Assembly: GCA_041180805.1 (NCBI GenBank) | Contig: JBEGQX010000195.1 | Coordinates: forward strand, 1-8,391 | Direction of reading: 5' to 3' | Source of the DNA: JBEGQX01 sp041180805 | GTDB lineage: Bacteria; Planctomycetota; Planctomycetia; Gemmatales; Gemmataceae | Length of the DNA stretch: 8,391 bases | Part shown: positions 1 through 6,314 of the stretch, in pieces | How the letters are laid out: every line of letters starts with the position of its first letter | Numbering within the stretch: the first letter of the stretch is position 1 | The notes under the pieces: generated by a model | What the model was told of the DNA's origin: nothing | What the model saw: the letters and a program-made list of their open reading frames with translations, nothing else | Database searches by the model: none | Made by a program: the position numbers and the translations under genes

Positions 1-71
1 ATTTGAATAATCGAACCGCATGGAAATGATTTTCCCAAAAGGGATTTAAATATCTCCAGTATTTTACATGA

Positions 72-153
72 AATGACATTGGTTACCGGTAATTTTGACA
101 TTCATTTCAGAAAATTCTTAACAAATGAACAATTACTCCTAAAAAATGTCATT
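72..153. repeat. Short repeats of TGACATT around a palindrome, possible operator
   Basis: AATGACATT at 72-80 is repeated as its exact reverse complement AATGTCATT at 145-153. The core TGACATT also occurs directly at 96-102, 22 bases after the first copy, which is about two helical turns. The palindrome TTACCGGTAA at 83-92 lies between the two direct copies. This layout would suit a dimeric regulator, but the repeats are short, the DNA is AT-rich and no regulator family is recognised, so function is inferred only. Confidence 0.3.
95..124 (+). promoter_or_regulatory. Weak sigma-70-like promoter candidate
   Basis: TTGACA at 95-100 matches the -35 consensus exactly. The best -10 at a legal distance is TAACAA at 119-124 (18-base spacer), which matches only three of six positions. 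Transcription from here would give a leader of about 200 bases before the kinase start at 330. The poor -10 makes this a tentative call. Confidence 0.2.
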
Positions 154-329
154 GAAAACAGGGAATTCTACGCACACTTTTGTTAATATAGAATTAGACT
201 TTTTGTTTCGAAACTTTTCCGAATAAGGATGGTTCAATTCAATGAAAGTCCTGATTTGGTAACACCTTGAGTACCGTTTTGAACTTTTTGGCAAATGTTA
301 CGACTAATGGATGGCGCCTTGGTAATTGA

Positions 330-3008
330 ATGGAAACATTTACCCTGAACAATAATTCCTGCCCACCAAAAAGCGATTTGCAGCAATTGCTTAACGGTCA
401 TTTATCTCAATGGACATCGCTGCAACTGCGTCAGCATGTGGAATCATGTGCTGATTGTCAGCGTTTGCTTGCCCAGATGCGACTGGATACCGTTCCATCT
501 GGGCCGGATTCCCTTCCTGAAATAATCGTTTCAGAAAACCCTGCCAAAGATACTGGCTCCATGTCACCCATCGACATTGAGAAGCAGTTTTTTGCAGCTA
601 CTTCAAATCCTGAAATGGCTACCACCGCCTTCAGTGTCGGCGAAGATGGTGTGCCTCTGGAAATCCAAAGCCATGGTAAAACCAAAATAAGCCTGTCGTT
701 TTTATCCCCCGCACAGGCTGCAGATGAAATCGGGAGGCTTGGCAGCTATATCGTTCGCAGAGTTCTTGGAACAGGGGGGATGGGTATTGTTTTCGATGCC
801 GAGGATGGACTGCTTAGGCGTCAGGTGGCCTTAAAGGTAATGAAGCCAGACTTGGCGGCAAATCCTGCCCACAAACAAAGATTTTTGCAGGAAGCCCGTT
901 CTGGCGCCAGTATTCCGCATGATAATATTGTGACGGTCTATCAGGTTGGTATAGAAAACGGCATGCCTTTTCTTGCCATGCAATTTTTGCAGGGCGAATC
1001 TTTGGGCGCCAAGTTGGAGAGGGAAAAGAAAATCCCTTATTCCGAGGCCGTTAAGATTATCAAAGAAGTTGCCAATGGGTTGGTGGTGGCCCATGAAAGC
1101 GAACTGATTCACCGCGATATAAAACCAGACAATATTTGGCTGGAAACAGACCAGCCAGGAAATCCATGGAAAAAAATTAAGATTCTGGATTTCGGCCTTG
1201 CAACCACAATTACTGAAACAAGCAGCAACGCCAATAATGGGTTAATCATGGGAACACCCAGCTACATGGCGCCAGAGCAGGCCCGTGGATTGGCTGTGGA
1301 CGGCAGGAGTGATCTTTTCAGCCTCGGCTGTGTTCTTTACCAGATGCTTACCGGTGTTTTGCCTTTCAAAGGCGAAACAACCTTAAACATTTTGAATTCG
1401 CTGGCCCTGGATGAGCCAACCCCTGTGAATATGTTGGATCCATTGATCCCAGATAGTGTTTCAAGGTTGGTGAAAGATTTATTGAAAAAGAAACCATCAG
1501 AGCGTGTTGGCAACGCATCCATACTTGTGGAAAGAATTGATGCCATTGAACAGGGAATCTCCAACCCGAACATAACGAATTTGCAACAGGTTGTACCTTC
1601 GCCTGAGCATCTTACAACAACCAGTTTTGGCACACTTCCTGCCCCGATGCCTTGGTATAAAAACTGGAAAATAGGCCTTATTGCGGCGGTCATGCTTATT
1701 AATTTAGGTCTATTATTATTCAATTTCAGCAACTTCGGTTTAATCCCATCCAACCTTGGTGGCCTCACCCAGGGAACACCTTTAAAAGTTGGTATTCTTC
1801 ATAGCTCCAATGGCCACATGCGTAACGCTGGTAAAGGTGCAAAAAATGCAATCCTTTTGGCCATCGACGAATTGAATTTGTCTGGTGGCATCATGGAATA
1901 TTCCGATAAAGGATCTCCCGTTCAGCGCAGGATGGTGGAACCGATTATTGAAGACCCTTTGTCCGACTCTTCCAATTATGCAGAGCTTGCCAAAAAACTC
2001 ATTGAAGAAGACAAAGTTTCGGTGATCTTTGGGTGCTGGACATCCGTTGAAAGAAAAAATTGCCTTGATGTCTTAAAAGCCAACGATCACCTTCTCATGT
2101 ATGCGGTCTCCCATGAAGGTCTGGAACAGCATCCTAATGTTGTTTACGTGGGAGCCACACCAAACCAACAGGTGGAATTTGCCATTTCGAACCTTACACA
2201 AAAAGCAGGTAAAAAAAAGATTTATCTGGTTGGAGAGGACAGTATTTACAGCCAGTCGGTTCGAGAAATTATCCACCAGCATTTGAAAGGCCTCAGGGAA
2301 GAAAACCCTTCACAAACCTTTGAGATTGTAGGGGAGAAATTCATTTTGCCCCCGCCTTACAGTGCCAAGTTTGATATTTTGGCGCAAGAAATAATCGACG
2401 CCAAGCCGGATCTAATCGTCAATACCCTTACTGGGGATGCCATCAGGGATTTCTTCAAGGAACTTCGTGCCAAGGGAATCAAGGCAAGCGATATCCCCAC
2501 CATCTCATTCCACATAACCGGGGAACTTTTGCAGGAAATAGACATTATAAGCAGTATCGGAGATTATGTTGGCTGGAATTATCTGCCGTCACTCCAAGCA
2601 GAATTAAACAATAAATTCATTGAATCTTTCAAAAAGAAATACGGAAGCGACACCATTATCAGCGACGATATGGAATCCAGTTACGCATCGGTGCACTTGT
2701 GGGCCCAGGGCGCAAGGCTTGCCCGTTCTTTTCAACCCCAAAAAGTACGGGAGAACTTCAAGGGTGCATTCTTTAATGCCCCTAGCGGGAAATTGGAAAT
2801 CGATTTGGAAACCCAAGGTGTTTTCCGAATTTCAAGGTTCGGAAAAATCACCGGGCCAGGCAAGTTCGAAGTTATAGAAACCCCTGAATCAAAACCTGCA
2901 AGGCCTATTCAATTCCCAAGATATCGTTCCGAGGATTCATGGAAAAAGTTTTCCGAAGAATTATTCACAAAATGGAACAATAACTGGTCGGGTTCCCCTT
3001 CGAACTGA
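330..3008 (+). CDS. Transmembrane Ser/Thr protein kinase fused to a urea/amide-type ABC substrate-binding domain
   Basis: An 892-residue receptor kinase, expected to phosphorylate cytoplasmic proteins in response to a small molecule outside the membrane. Residues 11-43 resemble a zinc-binding anti-sigma (ZAS/zf-HC2) module, with C11 and H36-x3-C40-x2-C43. The kinase spans about 139-410: glycine loop GTGGMG 147-152, K169, alpha-C E188, catalytic HRDIKPDN 261-268, DFG 287-289, GTPSYMAPEQ 308-317 and D328. All key residues are intact, so it should be active. A hydrophobic helix at about 447-469 is preceded by WYKNWK, placing the kinase inside. Residues 484-848 match the UrtA/FmdD/AmiC-like periplasmic binding family: KVGILHS, FGCWTS 567-572, GATPNQQ 608-614, GWNY 748-751 and DDMESSY 779-785. 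There is no lipobox or signal peptide; the helix is the anchor. An in-frame TGA at 327-329 makes ATG 330 the first possible ATG; no good Shine-Dalgarno is visible. The ligand is unknown. Kinase and binding-fold calls are firm; the zinc module is less so. Confidence 0.93.
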   Translation: METFTLNNNSCPPKSDLQQLLNGHLSQWTSLQLRQHVESCADCQRLLAQMRLDTVPSGPDSLPEIIVSENPAKDTGSMSPIDIEKQFFAATSNPEMATTAFSVGEDGVPLEIQSHGKTKISLSFLSPAQAADEIGRLGSYIVRRVLGTGGMGIVFDAEDGLLRRQVALKVMKPDLAANPAHKQRFLQEARSGASIPHDNIVTVYQVGIENGMPFLAMQFLQGESLGAKLEREKKIPYSEAVKIIKEVANGLVVAHESELIHRDIKPDNIWLETDQPGNPWKKIKILDFGLATTITETSSNANNGLIMGTPSYMAPEQARGLAVDGRSDLFSLGCVLYQMLTGVLPFKGETTLNILNSLALDEPTPVNMLDPLIPDSVSRLVKDLLKKKPSERVGNASILVERIDAIEQGISNPNITNLQQVVPSPEHLTTTSFGTLPAPMPWYKNWKIGLIAAVMLINLGLLLFNFSNFGLIPSNLGGLTQGTPLKVGILHSSNGHMRNAGKGAKNAILLAIDELNLSGGIMEYSDKGSPVQRRMVEPIIEDPLSDSSNYAELAKKLIEEDKVSVIFGCWTSVERKNCLDVLKANDHLLMYAVSHEGLEQHPNVVYVGATPNQQVEFAISNLTQKAGKKKIYLVGEDSIYSQSVREIIHQHLKGLREENPSQTFEIVGEKFILPPPYSAKFDILAQEIIDAKPDLIVNTLTGDAIRDFFKELRAKGIKASDIPTISFHITGELLQEIDIISSIGDYVGWNYLPSLQAELNNKFIESFKKKYGSDTIISDDMESSYASVHLWAQGARLARSFQPQKVRENFKGAFFNAPSGKLEIDLETQGVFRISRFGKITGPGKFEVIETPESKPARPIQFPRYRSEDSWKKFSEELFTKWNNNWSGSPSN

Positions 3009-3050
3009 CTATCAAATCATAATTTGAAAGCTAATTCACTTGATTTATGG

Positions 3051-3078
3051 TTGTTTGGCTACAGCCAGCAGTTATATT
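3051..3078 (+). promoter_or_regulatory. Possible promoter of the isomerase gene
   Basis: TTGTTT at 3051-3056 and TATATT at 3073-3078 are separated by 16 bases in the 118-base gap after the kinase gene. The -10 matches five of six consensus positions, the -35 only partly. There is no terminator-like hairpin in this gap, so read-through from the kinase gene is an equally good explanation for expression of the isomerase gene. Confidence 0.22.
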
Positions 3079-3112
3079 TGAATCTGTTTTCGATCCACTT
3101 TGATATTCATGT

Positions 3113-3118
3113 GAAAGG
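3113..3118 (+). promoter_or_regulatory. Ribosome binding site supporting a GTG start
   Basis: GAAAGG lies 8 bases before the GTG at 3127. An in-frame TGA at 3112-3114 overlaps this site and rules out any start further upstream, so together they fix the non-ATG start of the isomerase gene. Confidence 0.65.
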
Positions 3119-3126
3119 TTTCTGCC

Positions 3127-4296
3127 GTGGGCTACAAACAAACAGACAAACATCGTTTTGGAAAGAGCTCGTATCACCAGATTGGCTTGGTAAGGGGCCA
3201 GTTTGGAAATGTTCCTTTTGGCGAATGGGTCAAATTTCTTGAAGCCACAGGGTTTGATGGCTGGGAAGAGGCCAGTTGGGAATTGGATTTGGCGAAATGC
3301 GATACCGACCAGGGTGCAGAGGCTTACGCCAAGGAACGAGTGGAACTTGCCAAAAAGCATAAACTGGAAATTTTCACCGTAGCATCTCACCTTCAAGGGC
3401 AGGCCTTGGGCGATGAACCTAGCGCAAAAACCCTTCAGTTCATTGGCGGAGAAGCCTTGGAAGCTTACAAAGCCTGGCGCTCCAAGGGCAATAATCCCCC
3501 CCGCACCGACCCCTATTTCGTTCCTCCAGAAGTTGCCAAACTGGTTCAGGAACAGGCCAAAACTGATATGATTCGAATCGTGAGACTTGCTCACTATCTT
3601 GGCAAGCTTCAAAACCGAAAGGTAGCAGTCCCTGGTTTTACCGGTTCTCCTGCAGGTTGCTGGAGTCATTGGTTTCTTTTCCCGCCTCTTCCCACCAGTC
3701 TTGGCGGGCACAAGATCCCTGATGTTCGTGAAACAAGCCTGGAGCTTCTTGTGGAACGATTTGCACCGGTGCTGGATGCGTGCAAACACTATGGCGTGAC
3801 CTTTGACTTGGAATGTCACCCCAGCGAACGAGCCATGGGCGATTTGGAATCCGCAAATGATTATCTGAAAGCCCTGGACAAGGCGGGGTATCAATCTGTG
3901 ACTGGGTTCAATCTCGATGGATCCCACATGGAATGGCAGAATGTCTCGGTGGTGCAGTTCATCCGTGAATTCGCCGAGCGCATTCATTGCGCGCATGTCA
4001 AAGGTGTTCAAGTTATTCGTGAACATTGCCGTGCGGGCAGGCTTGGTGGTCATCGACCGATGGGACACTGGACCAACGGCTGGAATTTTGTGACTGCCGG
4101 AACCGACCGTGATGCCAATTCGCTGGAGGAAATCTTTATCGAATTGAATCGTGTCGGTTTTGATGGCGCTGTTAGCATTGAATGGGAAGACAATGATGCC
4201 GAACAGCATGCCGGTGCCAAGATCGCACTTGCAAATTGCCACAAGGCAGACCAGCCACCAAGTGGCATGCGCCATGATGAAATGCTGAAGGCCTGA
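3127..4296 (+). CDS. Sugar phosphate isomerase/epimerase-like TIM-barrel protein
   Basis: A 389-residue soluble protein of the xylose isomerase-like/AP endonuclease 2 superfamily, whose members use a divalent metal to isomerise or epimerise sugars and related hydroxy-ketones. The substrate cannot be read from the sequence. Family features: beta-strand end with E229 in FDLECHPSE; NLDGSHMEWQ with D264 and H267; CAHVKG with H290; GHWTNGWNFVTAG at 313-325; and VSIEWED with E352. E229, D264, H290 and E352 are the likely metal ligands. No signal peptide or membrane helix is seen, so it should be cytoplasmic. The start is GTG with GAAAGG 8 bases upstream and an in-frame stop just before it. It lies 118 bases after the sensor kinase on the same strand and is followed by a terminator, so it may be the last gene of a two-gene unit or stand alone. 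The fold is clear; the reaction is not. Confidence 0.88.
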   Translation: MGYKQTDKHRFGKSSYHQIGLVRGQFGNVPFGEWVKFLEATGFDGWEEASWELDLAKCDTDQGAEAYAKERVELAKKHKLEIFTVASHLQGQALGDEPSAKTLQFIGGEALEAYKAWRSKGNNPPRTDPYFVPPEVAKLVQEQAKTDMIRIVRLAHYLGKLQNRKVAVPGFTGSPAGCWSHWFLFPPLPTSLGGHKIPDVRETSLELLVERFAPVLDACKHYGVTFDLECHPSERAMGDLESANDYLKALDKAGYQSVTGFNLDGSHMEWQNVSVVQFIREFAERIHCAHVKGVQVIREHCRAGRLGGHRPMGHWTNGWNFVTAGTDRDANSLEEIFIELNRVGFDGAVSIEWEDNDAEQHAGAKIALANCHKADQPPSGMRHDEMLKA

Positions 4297-4315
4297 TCCG
4301 GGTTATGCACTCCTT

Positions 4316-4342
4316 GCCCCGGAATTGCTCCGGGGCTTTTTT
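4316..4342 (+). terminator. Rho-independent terminator after the isomerase gene
   Basis: GCCCCGGA at 4316-4323 pairs perfectly with TCCGGGGC at 4329-4336 around the loop ATTGC, followed by six T at 4337-4342. It begins 20 bases after the isomerase stop. It also lies immediately before the ribosome binding site of the TPR gene, so it could act as an attenuator in that gene's leader as well as a plain terminator. Confidence 0.9.
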
Positions 4343-4344
4343 AT

Positions 4345-4350
4345 GGAGAA
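4345..4350 (+). promoter_or_regulatory. Ribosome binding site deciding the TPR gene start
   Basis: GGAGAA ends 6 bases before the ATG at 4357 and supports that start over the in-frame ATG at 4387, which has no comparable site. It begins only two bases after the terminator T-tract. Confidence 0.6.
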
Positions 4351-4356
4351 CACCTT

Positions 4357-5913
4357 ATGCTTTTCGAATTGCTGGTATCCCTGTCCATGAATCAAAAGCC
4401 GGAAGCTTCGGAAAAGCTATCGGTATGCAAGCTTGCACCATCCCGGCTTGAGAAAAACATCTGTTCTTACAAGTACAAGATTCGCACAAACTCCGAAACC
4501 TGCCAGGATTTTTACAATCAGGGCCTTGGTTACTTGTATTCGTACGTGTGGATGGAGGCTGCAAGAAGTTTCGAAACAGCACTAAAGCATGACCCCGATT
4601 GCCTGATGGCTCATGTTGGACTTGCAAAAGCCCTTGATCGTTGGGGCAAACGCAAAGAAGGCGTCGAAGTTTTGAAAAAGGCTCAGCGTTTGGAGCTAAC
4701 CGCAGACCCAAGGGAAAAGTTCTTCCTTCAAGCGGCTTTTCTGGAATATGGCGTGGGCGACAAACTTCCCACAGCCGGTGAAGCCAGAACCAAGGCAACC
4801 GTTGACCTGATTGATCAGGCTATTTCCCAGTATGAAGATGATCAAGAGTTATGGTTTACCAGGGCCCAAATAGCTTGTAACTACAGAACTTTCGGGGGTA
4901 ATGCCAATTCCGCACCTTTTTACAAGGCTTTGATCCGGCTTAACCCTAACCACCCCGGGGCAAACCATGAACTGGTCCATTTTCACGAAGGACAACAAAG
5001 GCCCGCGCTGGGTTGGCCCTATGCGGAAGGGTATTTGAATTCGTCTAGCGGAATTCCCCATGCCCAACACATGCAGGCGCACCTTGCCACCAGATTGGGC
5101 AAATGGCAAAAAACCTCGGATCGTTCCTCCAAGGCTTTGGAACTTGAACTTGATTATCACAAAGCTATGTCCGTAAAACCGGCAGAAGATCACCAGTTTG
5201 CGCATCATGTGCAGACATTGCTTTTGTCATTGACCCACGATGGAAGATTTCAGCAGGCACAAAAACTTGATAACACCCGACCGGATAAAAATAAGCCTTC
5301 GATTGCATGGTTCCGCCTGCAGTTGGCCAGGCATGACTGGAACGCAGCGGAAACCGAGGCACGCCGGTTCCTGAAAACCGATAAAGCAACTGCTTATTAT
5401 CTTTTAACTGTTCTTGAATTACAAAAAGACAATACAGCGGGGGCCCTTCCTTTTCTTGAAAGCATGCAGCAGCTTTGGGCCAGCTCTAAAAAGGACAAAC
5501 AACTGGAATACCGGATCTGGGAAATCCAAGGGCGTTGGTTATGCCAACAAGGAAGCTTGGAGGCAGGGCTAAAGCTGTTGCGAAAAGCTGTTGAAAGATC
5601 CAAGAATGATTATTCCCATCATTCCTGGGGTAATGGTTCTTATTTCATGGAAATATGGGGTTTGGAGGCACTTCGTGGCCAAAAGTACGATGAGGCCGAA
5701 GAAGCATTTTTAGAAGCATTGGCACACGACCCCGGTTCGACTCGAGCCGCATTGGGAATGAAATTACTATGCGAACAAAATGGAAGAACAGCCGAAGCAG
5801 GAGACTATTTCAAGCTTGCTAAAAAGAGCTGGGCCAAAGCTGATGATGGAGTTCTGGAAAAGGAATTGGAATCAATCAGAATATATACCCTTAAATCAAC
5901 TCCATCCCAATAA
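4357..5913 (+). CDS. TPR-repeat protein with conserved histidine motif
   Basis: A 518-residue protein built mainly of helical tetratricopeptide-type repeats. Typical TPR units are YNQGLGYLYSYVWMEAARSF with the following ALKHDPD (about 53-81), the next helix pair to about 114, ALIRLNPNHPGA at 191-202, LEAGLKLLRKAVE at 401-413, and YDEAEEAFLEALAHDPGS at 444-461. The middle carries GANHELVHFHE (201-211) and SGIPHAQHMQAHLATRLGKW (231-250). These correspond to the GxNHxxxHxxE and HMxxHxxxxxG motifs I know from a family of bacterial TPR proteins of unknown role. The first 20 residues are mildly hydrophobic but no proper signal peptide is seen. The start ATG has GGAGAA 6 bases upstream; ATG 4387 is the alternative and would remove ten residues. 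The gene runs away from a terminator and converges on the oxidase operon, so it is probably transcribed alone or by read-through. TPR domains usually bind protein partners; no enzymatic function can be assigned. Confidence 0.85.
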   Translation: MLFELLVSLSMNQKPEASEKLSVCKLAPSRLEKNICSYKYKIRTNSETCQDFYNQGLGYLYSYVWMEAARSFETALKHDPDCLMAHVGLAKALDRWGKRKEGVEVLKKAQRLELTADPREKFFLQAAFLEYGVGDKLPTAGEARTKATVDLIDQAISQYEDDQELWFTRAQIACNYRTFGGNANSAPFYKALIRLNPNHPGANHELVHFHEGQQRPALGWPYAEGYLNSSSGIPHAQHMQAHLATRLGKWQKTSDRSSKALELELDYHKAMSVKPAEDHQFAHHVQTLLLSLTHDGRFQQAQKLDNTRPDKNKPSIAWFRLQLARHDWNAAETEARRFLKTDKATAYYLLTVLELQKDNTAGALPFLESMQQLWASSKKDKQLEYRIWEIQGRWLCQQGSLEAGLKLLRKAVERSKNDYSHHSWGNGSYFMEIWGLEALRGQKYDEAEEAFLEALAHDPGSTRAALGMKLLCEQNGRTAEAGDYFKLAKKSWAKADDGVLEKELESIRIYTLKSTPSQ

Positions 5914-5927
5914 TAGAAATTACAGGG

Positions 5928-5967
5928 CAAATAAAAAAGGAGCGGTATACCGCTCCTTTTTTATTTG
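5928..5967. terminator. Bidirectional terminator, perfect 40-base palindrome
   Basis: The segment is an exact palindrome centred between 5947 and 5948. Its GC-rich core GGAGCGGTATACCGCTCC (5939-5956) is flanked by AAAAAA on the left and TTTTTT on the right. On each strand this gives a stable hairpin followed by a T-run. It sits between the convergent TPR gene (stop at 5913) and oxidase subunit IV gene (stop at 5990) and should end transcription from both sides. Confidence 0.95.
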
Positions 5968-5989
5968 ATGTTCGAGGTATTTATGTTGT

Positions 5990-6295
5990 TTAGAGAGTCC
6001 AACCTCGGGAAATATAATCCGAAAGAGTCATCCCAATCATAATTACCAGAAAGAATACAGACGCCACAATCACCAGTTTTGTCACAGGGGAACTGTGATA
6101 AGCATGCATAAAAATCAGGACCACCATTGCTGCTTTTGTCACAGCAATTCCCAACGCTATGGGGGTATTCCATACACCAAAGTTTTGGAACCCTGCAATT
6201 ACGGTAATTACTGTCAGAACCATCAAAGCAAGGAAGGTTCCAATGTAAGTAACCAGGGAAGCAGGTCCGTGATGTGCGTGATTTTCAGATGCCAT
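5990..6295 (-). CDS. Cytochrome c oxidase subunit IV (prokaryotic type)
   Basis: A 101-residue small membrane protein of the prokaryotic cytochrome c oxidase subunit IV family (COX4_pro/caa3 subunit IV). It is thought to stabilise the aa3/caa3 oxidase and has no redox centre. There are three hydrophobic helices, at about 13-35, 43-64 and 71-93. Helix 2 ends in LIFMHAYHSSP, close to the family's usual pattern of a helix with Met and His before the last loop. The short hydrophilic head contains ENHAHHG. I chose ATG 6295 because AGGGA lies 7 bases upstream and the start leaves a 19-base gap after subunit III; an upstream in-frame ATG at 6337 would add 14 residues and overlap subunit III without a good site. 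It is the last gene of the oxidase operon and ends just before the bidirectional terminator. Confidence 0.88.
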   Translation of the reverse strand: MASENHAHHGPASLVTYIGTFLALMVLTVITVIAGFQNFGVWNTPIALGIAVTKAAMVVLIFMHAYHSSPVTKLVIVASVFFLVIMIGMTLSDYISRGWTL

Positions 6296-6302
6296 GATTA
6301 GA

Positions 6303-6307
6303 TCCCT
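6303..6307 (-). promoter_or_regulatory. Ribosome binding site for oxidase subunit IV
   Basis: On the minus strand AGGGA lies 7 bases before ATG 6295, within the 19-base gap after the subunit III stop. It is the main reason for preferring the shorter subunit IV start. Confidence 0.6.
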
Positions 6308-6314
6308 GAAACGA

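Larger units (their letters stand above)
1..329. other. AT-rich intergenic region upstream of the sensor kinase
   Basis: No convincing coding frame was found here. The region is AT-rich and probably carries the control signals of the kinase gene. Visible elements are a perfect 10-base palindrome TTACCGGTAA at 83-92, an exact TTGACA hexamer at 95-100 without a good -10 partner at the normal distance, and copies of TGACATT in both orientations. A second weak promoter-like pair is TTGAAC at 279-284 with ACTAAT at 303-308 (18-base spacer), which would give a very short leader. No tRNA-like or strong terminator-like structure was seen. The gene to the left lies outside the window, so part of this may belong to that gene. 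Confidence 0.6.

Noticed and set aside
33..44. Possible terminator hairpin TCCC-AAAA-GGGA near the left edge
   Set aside because: The stem is only four base pairs and no T-run follows directly, so it is too weak to call.
3056..3067. Hairpin TGGC-TACA-GCCA between the kinase and isomerase genes
   Set aside because: The stem is only four base pairs with no T-tract, so it is not a terminator and no riboswitch-like fold surrounds it.
3031..4275. Long open minus-strand frame of 414 residues across the isomerase gene
   Set aside because: It lies almost wholly antisense to a gene with clear family motifs, its translation shows no recognisable domain, and it ends within the intergenic region. It is a by-product of the codon usage of the real gene.
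4355..4798. Open minus-strand frame of 147 residues at the start of the TPR gene
   Set aside because: It is antisense to the TPR repeats and has no recognisable domain or ribosome binding site that I could support.
5780..5968. Small plus-strand frame at the end of the TPR gene running into the palindrome
   Set aside because: It overlaps the TPR gene in another frame and ends inside the terminator, so its coding capacity is not credible.
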